From Areca catechu (taxonomy: Eukaryota; Streptophyta; Magnoliopsida; Arecales; Arecaceae): DNA of 64,000 nucleotides. The stretch lies in the NCBI GenBank assembly GCA_021397845.1, contig CM038043.1, positions 28,829,501 to 28,893,500 on the forward strand. Reading direction: 5' to 3'. Of this stretch, positions 33,286 to 44,266 are shown in pieces. The position numbers and the translations under genes are program-made. How positions within the stretch are numbered: position 1 is the stretch's first letter; the number at the start of each line of letters is the position of its first letter. The notes under the pieces were generated by a model. It ran no database searches, had not been told where the DNA came from, and was given only the letters and a program-made list of their open reading frames with translations.

Positions 33286-34413
33286 AGGATAGTTTTTATT
33301 TACTTTACATTCACAAACCCTAATTTCAGCATCCTGTCCACTGCATTAGGTTTCTAGTTTTTATCTGATTTTGGCATTCTAAACATTTTATTTTTCTGTG
33401 AAATCTGCACTGCATGTCCTATATTATGTTCTAATAATTATCAAAATTTTTAATTAATTTTACTCAAACCCTAATTCTTTAAAATTTAGCATATTAGAAA
33501 CCCTAACAGAATCCTGATAATTTCTGTAGCAGTCCAAAAACCCTAGGATTCTCATATTATATGATTGATTTTTTTTCTACATGAAATTTGGTAGGTTTCA
33601 CAAACACCGTCCATTCTCTGTTTCAAATTTTTTTTTGATTTTTTTCTGCATCAGGATCTATGTCAAATTCTGCATCAACTAAAACCCTAATTTTCTGATT
33701 TTTGCTGATTTTGCACTTGACTAACTCAAACCTAATCAACTTCCACACACCCCAATCCCAAGCCTAATTTGATTGCTAACCTAATCAACTTAAACCTAAT
33801 TTGTCATTGCATAAAATATACATAAAATATTTTATTTTTCTGATTGTTTTAGATTGTATCAGGATCATCGATTGCCATCATCTTTAACCTAATCTTACGG
33901 GCAACTCAATATCTCAGATCAGGGCAGGATTTCATCACCTGTCCTGGGCCTAAAACAACCATCATCATACTAACCCAAGCCTAATTAAAATCAATTAGAT
34001 TTAATTTGCCCTAGAGGGCTAGGAGACATCAACAGGTCGAGTCTGAGCTGTGTGGGCCAACTAGTGCATTTAATTTTTTAGCTATTACTGAAAGCTGGTG
34101 TCTAAGGCTGGGGCTCCAGAGTCAAATGACTTAAGAGGTGTTGTGGTTTTTAATTAGGTCATTGCGAAAGTAGGGAGGGCCTCCCACGCTCCCAGCCCCT
34201 ACCTGGTCAGTGAAAGGATTAGATACTGGGTTAGGTGCAAGTTGAGCTGACCCATTCAGTTTTGGCTATAGGTCTAGGAAACCCTAGATTGTACTAGTTT
34301 TTTTTTCTTTTGCATGCTTGGCTGTATCATTCCACTTTGATTGTTTGATTTGTTGCATGACTACTATATTAGGAACCCGATACCAAAAGTCCAAACCTCA
34401 GCCCAACCCAACC
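33286..34413 (+). other. Leader of element F
   Basis: AT-rich leader closely matching that of E, with the shared block around 33990-34300. Nothing coding seen. Confidence 0.55.
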
Positions 34414-35458
34414 ATGGATACCAATTTTGAAGCCATCTGAACCAGCTTGCCTAGTTAACTACCTAAATGAACCAAGCCAATATCCAATCTCAAAACCAGT
34501 TTGCCCAACTAACTCAATCCAATATCCAGACCCAAAATCAACTTACCCAGATGAACCAAGCCCATACCCAAACCTAAGCCCAGCTTTCCTACATAGATCG
34601 TAGGTTTGACCAATCTGATACTAAGCTTGGCCAGCTGATCCAATCAAGTAATCAAGCAACTCAAAGTTTTGACCAAGTAGGTGACCAATTAGGAACCCTA
34701 GGCAAGACCCACAGAGTTGAACCCTATAGGATTGATACCCCTAGATTTAAACCCATAACCTTTAAACCCATAACCTATGAACCCATAACCCTTAGTTTAC
34801 CCACCCTATTATCCCAGACCTTAGTCAATTTTCCATTAGCCAAACCCCTCTTATCACCCCATTGGTTCACCAAGATGACTTAGAAGAAGAAATATATGAG
34901 GCTGACCCAAGTCTAGTAGAGGAGTATGAAGATAATGAGTCTATTGAAGATCTAGAAGAGTACCCTATAGAAGACCCAGGATTAGTTGATTATGACCAAA
35001 CCCAGATAGAAACCAATTCAGTGTTAGTTGATTTAGTAGAATCCCAGGTAGAAGCCACCCTAGAGTTAGCTGACTTTAACCACACCCAACCTGTAGTGGA
35101 AGAACCTTTAAAGGAAGAAGACCATGAGGAATCCAATCCCACTATTAGAGTTTTACCTGAGGAGCAACTAGAAGAAATCCCAATTAGAGATCCCAGTCCT
35201 TTGATTTATGAACCAGAAGAGTTTATTAAGGACTTAATCTCCTTAGATCAATGCCCTTAGGATGAAGTCACCTCCTTGACTCCACTTAATCTCTTTCTTG
35301 AAATCAATGACCCTTTCTTCCATTATGTAGACCTTTTAGATAGACATCAAACCCATAAGGTAAATCTCATTAGTCTTGGACTCATCCCTGAAACCCCTTC
35401 TAGTATTCTACTCTTTCTGATTAACCTTGAACCATCTCCTTATTTCTCATCCTGCTAG
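34414..35458 (+). pseudogene. Gag-like frame of element F (broken)
   Basis: From the ATG at 34414: a Gln/Asn/Thr-rich coiled-coil segment with frameshifts (NQLTQLTQSNIQTQNQ), short KPITF/YEPIT repeats, the acidic part (open from 34862, EEEIYEADPSLVEEYEDNES) and the PFFHY module (LFLEINDPFFHYVDLLDR, after one TAG at 35258). No capsid, no knuckle. Closest to A. Confidence 0.7.
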
Positions 35459-35800
35459 ACTAACCCTGAATCCACTTCTTATTTTTTACCTTTTTCTGAA
35501 ACTTCTTCTAATTTTCTCATTATTAGATTGCATTTTATAGAAGTCAACATATTGCATACATGCATTGTGCATATTAGGTTTGCATCTTACTTCTTACATA
35601 TCCTTTGTCATTTAGTAAGTATACATAATAAATTCTCCTGTGCATGCCATGCTAGGGTCAAACCCAAAGAGTTTATAGTCCATTAGGTTTTGTCCCTTAG
35701 AGAGTCTAATAAAATTTCCTTCGATAAAAAAGTTTATTCGAGTCTATTAGGTATTAGTTGAGTCCAATAAATGCATAGCCTGAATTACATATCTGCACCT
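35459..35800 (+). other. Spacer of element F
   Basis: Same AT-rich, TGCAT-rich interval as in A (35520-35645), linking the PFFHY module to the integrase remnant. In the module's frame it reads LHFIEVNILHTCIVHIRFAS. Confidence 0.4.
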
Positions 35801-35804
35801 GCAC

Positions 35805-36325
35805 TACCCTCTGCACAGCATATGCATATGGAAATTAGTCAAAAGCTGAATATAACTAATGAACTAAATAATAACTTGGCTAATTCCCAAAAGAGAGATA
35901 AAGAATTTTTGCAGAGGATTTTATAATTGTAAGGGAATTTTCTGCTTGCAAAGCTAGCCCGTCCAAAATAATGAAGAGTAATGGACCCAATGCCTATGTG
36001 CATGAGATACTACCTGATTTAGGTTTCAGCTCCACCTTCATCATCTCAGATCTTATAGAGTCTGGGGAGCCAGCAGTGATACGTAGCAAGCACCTTGAGC
36101 CTATCCCTCCCTTTGAGAGAGAACCCACCCCAGAGTGTCCACATACAAATTGGCCTATAAGTGAGGAAAAGATTGAAAGAGCTCTGGACAATCAAGCTAT
36201 CAGTACCTAGGATAGAGACTGTCAGCGGTGCTTATCCGGTGGCAAGGTCAGCCAGAATCTGAGGACTTGTGGAATGCTGGTGCGGATCTGTAGTGCCTCA
36301 ACCCAGATCCTTCTTGAGCCAAATT
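35805..36325 (+). pseudogene. Integrase C-terminal remnant of element F
   Basis: AQHMHMEISQKLN at the left, then after a shift the open stretch 35971-36210 with SNGPNAYVHEILPDLGFSST, IESGEPA and TNWPISEEKIERALDNQAIS. The chromodomain beyond (36211-36320) is out of frame and degraded. Confidence 0.7.
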
Positions 36326-36369
36326 AACCCAAACTCGATGGGGTCGAGTTCCTCTCGCCTTGGAAGAAT

Positions 36370-37909
36370 TGGTGGGGGCACCAGGATCAGACACAAATTA
36401 CTGGGCCCTATTTGGTTTACTTAATCATGTGTCATAATTTTGTAAGAAAGTAAGATTGAGTCGTAATAAGGTGAGACTAGTTGATTTGTCTCGACCTAGT
36501 CCAGTATATTGAGTCCTGTACATCAGTATGAGTCCAATAAGAGTCCAAATTTTGTACAAGAGAGGAGGTTACTCTATTTTAAAGTTCCACCAGGCCTCAT
36601 TCAGGAGCTAGAGGTAATTACATCAGCTTATGGGAGCTCAATTGACACCCAGGAGCCCTAAATGCCCTCCAGATGCCCTCCACGTGCCCTGATTCCCTCC
36701 AAATGCCATTTCAGATGCCATATTCCCTCCAGATGCTTCCAGAATATTTCATATGCTAGGAGCCCATGTTTTTCAGGTTATTCTAGCACTCCAGGTCTTA
36801 AAATCCCAAGCCCAGGAAGCAAGCCCAAGCATGAAGAACCAAGATTCCAAGGAATATGCTGATACCAAGGCACCCCAGCTTCCAGGGCCCAAAGCCCATG
36901 CACCAATCCAAAGGAGGACGACCCTTGCTGCCCCTTGGAGCCCAACACACCTAGGATATGCGTCCTCCAAGCCCAACATGGTGGAAGAGTTCAAATGCAA
37001 GAAGGAGTATGAGTTTTTATTTCATTCAACTTGTATACTCCTAGTTCTAGGTTTATTTTGTAGTCTTTCTCCCACTTAAATTATGTAAACCTATTCTATA
37101 AATTATGTAAACCTAACTAAGTGAAGAATTGTAATCCCTTTAAGAGAGGGCATGGAGCTTTATAAATACCCCACCCCTTCTCCTCTTGTAATCAATCAAC
37201 TCTTATGAATTAAAACTCTGCTGAATTGTTTTTAAGACTGGTGTCTTGTGTTTTCTTTTGGTTCTTTATGTTCTTGTGTTGGCCAACCCCTATCCTTGCA
37301 ATCCTCCATGTCCAAGTAGCAACTCAAGCCTCTTGACATTAGCCACGCCTTTGAGAAGAAGCCCTGAAGCCATCCCTGAAAGCAAGAGCCTTCCTTTTCT
37401 AGGCCTTCAGCCCTTCTAGTCCTAACCCTTCCTTCCTTATTTCATCTTGTTATTTTTTTCTTTGATTACCTGATTCGTGCCTAACCTTGTTGTTTTGCAG
37501 ATCCCCGAGGTGTTTCCCTTCCCTAGAGGAGGCTTTCTTTGCCTTTAGACCGGATCCAGATCACCTTCAGATTCGGGAACCAAAGGCTTGTTCTTCCAGG
37601 CACCATCTAGAGGCTGAGAGATCTCTTCATCGAAGAAACTACAATCGCTGCCTGGTAAAAGCCTTCCCCCTCCTGTGTTCTGATCTGATGATAGGTACGT
37701 TATCTTAAACCGAGAGTTTTTCAACTCTCAGGTCCTGGCTAGTCATTATTCTTCATGAGTTTTTATGGGTATGATAGTTTCTAGCATTACTAGTCATCAT
37801 ACTGATTCTTTACTTATTTTCAGGTTATTAGCCTACGAATTTAATATCTAAAAAAATATAAAAAAATTATTTTTTTATTTCTCATCAGTACTAGAGTTGT
37901 CCCGCATCA
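36370..37909 (+). repeat. 3' LTR of element F
   Basis: 1540 bp, TGGTGGGGGCACC...CCCGCATCA, preceded by GGAAGAAT as polypurine tract. TATAAATA at 37161-37168. A short local duplication (AAATTATGTAAACCTA) occurs near 37078-37115. Confidence 0.9.
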
Positions 37910-38062
37910 CATGCCATACTAGGGTTAAACCTAAAAAGTCTATAGTCTGTTAGGTTAGACCCAAAGAAGTCCAATAAATTTCCTTCGATAAGGAAAGCCT
38001 AGTCAAGTCTTTTAGATATTAGTTTTGAGTCCAATAAATTTACAACCCTAATTCATCTATCC

Positions 38063-38600
38063 ACACATGCACTCTGCATAGCATTTGCATTTGGAAATTA
38101 GTCAAAAGCTGAACCTAAGTAATGAATTAAATAAAAACTTGGCTAATTCCCAAAAGCGAGATAAAGAAATTTTTGCAGAGAATTCTGTAATTGCGAAGGA
38201 ATTTCATGCTCGCGAAGCTGACCCATCCAAAATAATGAAGAGTAATGGAACCAATGCCTATGCGCTTGAGATAACACCTGATTTAGGTATTAGCCCAACC
38301 TTCAACCTTTCAGACCTTGTGGAACACAGGGAGCTAGCAGTGATACCAAGCGAGCACCTTGAGCCAATTCCTTCCTTTGTGAGTGAACCCATCCTAGAGT
38401 GTCCATATACAATTTGCCCAATAAGTGAGGAAAGGAGTGAGCAAATCCTGGATGATCAAGCCATCAGTACTTGAGATGAAGTTTATCAAAGGTATTTGGT
38501 CAGATGGCAAGGTCAGCCAGAACTGAGGATTTGTGGAGCATTGGTGAGGATTTGCCGTGCCTCAACCCAAACCCTCCTTGAGCAGCCAAATTGACCTTTA
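38063..38600 (+). pseudogene. Integrase C-terminal remnant of element E
   Basis: Continuation of E beyond F. The open stretch at 38085-38474 has EISQKLNLSNELNKNLANSQ, DPSKIMKSNGTNAYALEITP, NLSDLVEHRELAVIPSEHLE and ERSEQILDDQAIST. A TGA replaces the next codon, and the chromodomain beyond (YQRYLVRWQGQP in a broken frame, to 38580) has one base lost. Confidence 0.7.
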
Positions 38601-38636
38601 CTCGACGAGATCGAGTTTCTCACGTCCTGGGACAAT

Positions 38637-40207
38637 TGGTAGGGACACTAGGATCAGACACAAATTACTGAATCCCATATGGTTTGTTGATTAGGGTTTT
38701 TTTTAGAACCTTAGTCATGTGTCATAATTTTATAAGCAATTAAGATTGAGTCCTGTAAAAAGTTGAGACTAGTTGATTTGTCTCAACCTAGTCCAGTCTA
38801 TTGAGTCCTGTATTTAAGTATGAGTCCAGTGAGAGTCCAGTTTTTGTACAAGAGGAGAGGATACCCTATTTTGGAGTTTCACTAGGTCTCATCCAGGAGC
38901 CAGAGTCTTCATATCAGCCAATTGGACTTTGTATGCCATCCCAAGTCCAAGATTCCTGCAAGATGCCCAAATACCCTCCAAATGCTTTCTAGATGCCCAG
39001 ATTCCCTATAGATGCCAAAGTATATTCCCAGATTAGGTCATATCATGAATCTAGAGGTCCATCTATACCCCAACCCAAGAAAAATCAGCCTAGGCACCAT
39101 GCCCAAGCCCTTAAGAACCAAGATTCTAGGTATATTCTAGCCTAAAACCAAGATACCTGGAATATTCCTTCTCTAGGCATCCCAGGCCTCTAGGCCCCAA
39201 AGCCCATGCACCCAACCCATCCTTGGCCACCCCTTGCTGCCCCCCATGAAGCCAAACACATCCTTGAGGTTGACTTGGTCTAAGCTAAGAAGAAGAATTC
39301 AAGTGGAAGGAGGAAATCAAGTTCTTATTCTAGTCGACCTTGTAATCCTAGTTCTAGGTTTATTTTGTAGTCTTTCTCCCACTTAAATTGTATAAACCTA
39401 TTTTAACTAGGAGAAGACTTATAATCCCTTTAGGAGAGTGCATGGGACTCTATAAATACACCACCCCTCTTCTTCTTATAATCAATCAACTCTTATGAAT
39501 AAACTTTGCTGAATTGTTTTTGAGACTAGTGTTCTTGTGTTTATGTTTTTGGGTTCTAGTTTTTGTTCTCTTGTGTTGGCCGACCTCTATCACTGCAATC
39601 CTTCATGCCCCAAGAAGCAAATCAAATCTCCAAGCATCAGCCATGTCCAAGAAAAGTAGCCTTGAAGATGCCCAGATCAAGAGCTCTTTCTGCTTTCTTG
39701 CTGCCAGCCCTTCTTGCCCTAATCCCTTTCTTTTTACTTTATCTTATTGTTCTCTATTTGTTTCTTTATTTCATGCCTAACCTTGATGTTTTATAGATCC
39801 CCGAGGTGTTTCCCCCTCTATAGAGGAGGCTTTCTTTGCCTTCAGATTGGATCCAGATCGCCTTCAGATTCAGGAACCAAAGGCTTGTTCTTCGAGGCAT
39901 CATCCAGAGGCTGAGAGATCTCTTCATCGAAGAAACTACAATCGCTACCTGGTAAAAGCCTTCCCCCTCTATAGTTCTAATCTGATGATAGACACGCTAT
40001 CCTAAATTGGGAGTTTCTCAATTCCTGGGTCCTGACCTTTATTATTCTGCATGTGTCTTCCTGCGGGTATAATAGTTTCTAGCATTACTAGTCGTCATGC
40101 TGATTCTTTACTTATTTTTGGGTCTTTAGCCACTAAATTAATGTCTAAAAAAATTATTAAAAAATTAGTTTACTATTTTGCATCAGTCTTAGGTTCATCC
40201 CGCATCA
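38637..40207 (+). repeat. 3' LTR of element E
   Basis: 1571 bp, TGGTAGGGACACTAGG...CCCGCATCA, TATAAATA at 39451-39458. Followed by the CACTT duplication. Confidence 0.9.
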
Positions 40208-40212
40208 CACTT

Positions 40213-40403
40213 GATAAAGAAATGGAGGATATGAGCTTGAAGGAAAAACCAACTCAAGAAGGAGAAGAAATGGTAAGTAAAGATCATGGTGATCTACCAA
40301 TGGAGGTATGTAACTTCACATCCTAGAGATTTAATTATTGGTGATCCTTCTCAAGGTGTTAGGACTAGGTCTTCACTTAGAGATGTACATGACTATCTAG
40401 CTT
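40213..40403 (+). pseudogene. Integrase/RT linker of copia K
   Basis: Lys/Glu-rich linker and the segment WRYVTSHPRDLIIGDPSQGV then RTRSSLRD, which in copia elements directly precedes RT. It is continuous in reading sense with 27196 once E and its duplication are set aside. Confidence 0.65.
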
Positions 40404-41463
40404 TTGTCTCACAAGCAGAGCCACAGCATAGAAGAGGCTGAAAATAACCCTAATTGGATGATGGCCATGCATGAAGAACTTAATCAATTTGAAGTAAATA
40501 ATGTATGGACCTTAGTAAATAAACCCTCAGGCCATCCAGTAATAGGAACCAAATGGATTTATAGGAATAAGCTAGATAAACAAGAAAAAGTAATTAGAAA
40601 TAAAGCAAGATTAGTGACAAAAGGCTATAATCAAGAAGAAGGAATAGATTTTGATGAGACCTATGCACCCGTAGCAAGACTAGAAGACATTAGATTATTA
40701 CTTGCATTTGCTTGCTATATGAATTTCAAACTATTTCAAATGGATGTAAAGAGTGCATTTTTGAATGGTTTTATATATGAAGAAGTTTTTGTAGAACAAC
40801 CACCAGGTTTTGAAAGTCATACTTTTCCAAATCATGTTTTCAAACTTAATAAAGCATTGTATGGATTGAAACAAAGCACCTAGAGCCTGGTATGATAGAT
40901 TAAGCAAATTCTTACTTGAAAATAATTTTGTTAGAGGTAATGTAGATACAACTTTGCTTATTAAAAGGAAAGAAAATGATATGTTAGTTATACAGATTTA
41001 TGTAGATGATATTATTTTTGGTACAACTAATGAGAATCTTTGTAGAGAATCTGTTGAGTTAATGCATGGTGAATTTGAGATGAGCTTAATGGGTGAACTG
41101 ACCTACTTTCTTGGACTCCAAATTAAGCAAACAAAGGAAGGAATTTTTATCAACCAAGCAAAGTACATCAAGGAAATTATTAAGAAGTTTGATATGGAGT
41201 CATCCAAAGAAATGAGCATACCTATGAGCCCTACATGCAAATTAGACAAAGATGAAGATGGCAACAACATTGATCAAAAGTTTTATCAAGGTATGATTGG
41301 ATCACTGTTGTACTTAACTGCTAGTAGGCCTGATATCTTGTTCAGTGTATGCATATGTGCTAACTTCCAATCTAATCCTAAAGAATCATATTTGATCGCT
41401 ACTAAAAGAATCATAAAATATCTTAAAGGAATAAGTAATCTTGGTCTATGGTATTCTAAGTAA
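40404..41463 (+). pseudogene. Reverse transcriptase of copia K
   Basis: Two long open stretches, 40404-40883 and 40954-41463, separated by a one-base insertion near 40876. Motifs: NPNWMMAMHEELNQFE, GTKWIYRNKLD, RNKARLVTKGYNQEEGIDF, FQMDVKSAFLNGFIYEEVFV, QPPGF and then the active site QIYVDDIIFGTT (about 40993-41028) with both catalytic Asp residues intact, followed by KYIKEIIKKFDM and SRPDILFSVC. It is the best kept part of K. Confidence 0.85.
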
Positions 41464-41840
41464 TCTTCATTAAATTTAATTGATTTTTCTAATGCTGATT
41501 ATGGTAGATGTAAAATTGATAGAAAGAGCACTAGTGGTACTTGCTAGTTTCTAGGGTTGAACTTAATTTCATGGCACTGTAAGAAACAAAACTCCGTAGC
41601 ACTATGTATTATTGAGGCAGAGTATGTAGCTGCAGGGAGTTGTTGTACACAAGTGTTATGGATTAAGCAACAACTAAAAGACTTTGGTATTACATAGACT
41701 AAAATTTTTATCAAATGTGATAACACAAGTGCTATCAATCTTACAAGAAATCCTATTCAGCATTCAAGAACAAAGCATATTGAAATTATGTATCATTTCA
41801 TAATATTATCTGTCAGATTTTCTTGCCTAGGACTGGTCGC
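41464..41840 (+). pseudogene. RNase H of copia K
   Basis: Contains IDFSNADYGRCKIDRKSTSG, NSVALCIIEAEYVAAGSC (catalytic Glu), LWIKQQLKDFGI and KCDNTSAINLTRNPIQHSRT, the copia RNase H signatures. Broken by TAA at 41461 and TAG codons. Confidence 0.8.
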
Positions 41841-41861
41841 TTTGATTGGGTAAGCAAATGA

Positions 41862-43047
41862 GACCTAGAATCCATGAGACATTTGAATAAGGGAGAGGCC
41901 CTCAATCTACCTTACACATGCTTGTGCAGATGAGAGAGGCAGCAAGAAAGGTAAAGGCTTGCTTGACCTATGGAATGGTCTTCACACTGCTATTTCAGGA
42001 GGCTGGACTGGACCTAACTGGAGAGGATGGCAGACCGTTACACCATACGGATACCTATTCGGCAAAACCCCTTCAAAGGATGGGTTACCATCTTGTAGAA
42101 GGTGTTTGGTCGAAAAGGATATATGGACAGAGGGTTGCTACCTCCTCTGATGATGACGAGGATGAGGATGATCAGCTAGGGCATCAAGCTGATGATACTA
42201 AGACCATGGCAGCCAGAGGAGATGATTGTACATAGGCTAATATTGATGAGCATGGTCAGACACAGAGAGAGCCTGACAGTCCCAAGACACCCTCAGCTCC
42301 TTCTATTGGACTTGCTCCTGACCTTCTACTTCAGCGCCATCAACATCATAGGCTTTCATAGCCCAGCAGATTAAACTTCTTTCTGAGACCATGATGAGCT
42401 CATTTACCTTGATGTTTGGTGACCTTCGTCAGACAGCCGACATTGGTTTACTGGAGATCAAGGCACAGCTGGCATAGTTGACCACCAGGATGGAGGTAGT
42501 GGAGAGTAGACCGCATCCACAGGAGGACATTCATTCTATTATCAAAGAGCTGCATGCGGACTTTGGCAGATTGAGAGGAGCTACTAATTCCTTCAGTGTG
42601 TAGCAGGTAGCTAAGATGCAGTGCATTCAAAAGGGAGTTGAAGGATTGAAGAAAGAACTACAAATAGTTTAGGTCTTTTTATCTAGATTATCATCTACTG
42701 TCAAGGCATTCAGAGCATCTTCCTCCAGGCAGCCACCAGCACACTCACCTTCTCCACCACCAGCTTAGGCACCACCTTTTGTACCACCTAGATTATTTGA
42801 TTCCACACCTATTTCTTCATAGCCTGCTTTACAATATCCAGTAGAACCTTGTATGCCACCTTCTGACATTAAAGTAGAACTCACATCCACTAGAGCCAAA
42901 CCTAAATCTCGAGCTAAGGCAAAACCTAAAGCTTCTAAGACCCCTACTAGGACTAGACTTAGGGAACCTAGATTTAAACCTATGAAAACCAAAACCTCAT
43001 CTATTGTTCTAGACATTGGATCTTCCTCTAGTGAGGAAGATGACTAG
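41862..43047 (+). pseudogene. Env-like third ORF of copia K
   Basis: Located between RNase H and 3' LTR, where SIRE elements carry an env-like ORF. The first part (41918-42235) has TYGMVFTLLFQEAGLDLTGE and QRMGYHLVEGVW followed by an acidic run. Beyond are Pro/Ser-rich and coiled-coil remnants (42380-42720) with several TAG stops, then a Lys/Arg-rich tail (42853-43047) ending GSSSSEEDD. I see no clear signal peptide or membrane segment in what remains. Named by position and resemblance; a fusion function for these plant ORFs has never been shown. Confidence 0.6.
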
Positions 43048-43899
43048 TTTGTATTTTTGCTTTCTTTTGGATATATCTTTTGGATGTCTTGTACTTTCCT
43101 TCAAAGTGATGAAATGCTATCTTTTGTAAATCATTGTGTTGATGATATGCCTTCTTATTGTTATATCTTATTGCTTCTTTAATGATCTTAATGCTTAATC
43201 TCTTTAATTAACATAATGAGGGGGAGAAACACCTCAACAGAGTGTTAATGAAGAATTTAAATTGAAAATATTCTATGAGAAAGTGAAATTATGTTATCAA
43301 TGTTCTCATTCTATTTAAAAAGATAAACTAATTTGTTTCTAACCACATTTTTGACTAATGACAAAAAGGGGGAGTACTTGTATGTGGATGGAAATCTTGA
43401 AAAATCATTTGATAAAATCTATTGAAACTGTGCTTGGTTTGTGTGAAACAAGGGGAGTCAATCCTGTTGTTCACAATTTGCTTTATTAACAGCTCTGATA
43501 CAATTCTATTATAATAGCTCTAACATTTTTTGATAACCAAGTTCTGGTACATTTTGTCTTGATAATTTTTGCCTAAGCTCTGAAATATTTTGCTCTGATA
43601 CATTATGTCTTGATTTTTCTAAACTTTGATACATTGTGTCTTGATTTTTTAAGCTCTGATACATTCTTGACTTCAATATTTTAGGGAAAAGCAGTTTTTG
43701 AAAGATATTAACTCTGATACTCATTACATCTAATTCAAAAGATTTGATACTCTGTTGATAAGCCCTGATACTGTCAATACTTTCATAATACTTGTTGAAA
43801 CACTTGAATATATCTCAATTTGAAAGTCATACACAAGTTTTTATTACGTATAAAGTTTTTCCATGCCCAATGTTTTGTCATCACCAAAAAGGGGGATAT
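43048..43899 (+). other. 3' untranslated region of copia K
   Basis: AT-rich region with three polypurine-like tracts: GAGGGGGAGAA (43218-43228), AAAAAGGGGGAG (43364-43375) and AAAAAGGGGGAT (43885-43896). Repeated polypurine tracts before the 3' LTR are usual for SIRE elements. A degenerate tandem array of CTCTGATACATT-like units runs from about 43490 to 43770. Confidence 0.6.
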
Positions 43900-44266
43900 T
43901 TTTAACCCCTGGAATGATTTTGATGATAACCAAACATTGAAGCATGCATTTAATTACTGACTATCTTTCAAGTGTTCTCAAAGTTTTTGTAGGATGTTTT
44001 CATTAAACAACCTTGCTTCCTATAACATTGTAAAATGTCAAGTTAATTTTTGTTGAAATACAATGTAAAGAAGAGCCCGAAGAAAAATCAATCATGTTTT
44101 ATTAAAAAGGGCCACTTCTATATAATTTTCTAGTTTAATTTTCTCAAGATCAGTATTTGAAGAAGTTGGAAAGTCTTTGAGCTATTTTGAAGTTTCTGAA
44201 AGAAGTCTGAAAAAATTTGAACATTTGAGGAAGTAAGTCTCAAGAGTCGACTCAAGACTGGCGAGC
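43900..44266 (+). repeat. 3' LTR of copia K, first part
   Basis: Begins just after the last polypurine tract with TTAACCCCTGGAATGATTT then TGATGATAACCAAACATTG, the start typical of SIRE LTRs (terminal TG mutated). It is cut at 44266 by element J. Confidence 0.65.

Larger units (their letters stand above)
31723..37909 (+). mobile_element. Non-autonomous gypsy element F
   Basis: 6.2 kb with LTRs 31723-33264 and 36370-37909, about 93% identical by eye over the first 330 bp. Same family design as A: primer site, leader, gag-like frame without capsid, PFFHY module, integrase C-terminal remnant, polypurine tract. Inserted in E. Confidence 0.9.
27202..40207 (+). mobile_element. Non-autonomous gypsy element E (contains F)
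   Basis: LTRs 27202-28771 and 38637-40207 pair with each other: both carry the block GATTAGG...TTTTTTTTAGAACCTTAG and AGAGGTCCATCTAT that F's LTRs lack. The internal region is split by F at 31722/37910. It keeps a gag capsid domain, the acidic part and PFFHY module, and an integrase C-terminal remnant. No protease, RT, RNase H or integrase core. Confidence 0.88.
24675..44266 (+). mobile_element. Decayed SIRE-like copia element K
   Basis: Gag, protease, integrase, RT, RNase H and env-like ORF in copia order, in two pieces (24675-27201 and 40213-44266) around E and F. The 5' LTR, primer site and first part of gag are missing at the left, where LTR G abuts. The 3' LTR begins near 43900 and is cut by J. 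Env-like ORF and Lys-rich gag with a zinc knuckle indicate the SIRE/Maximus lineage. Confidence 0.8.
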
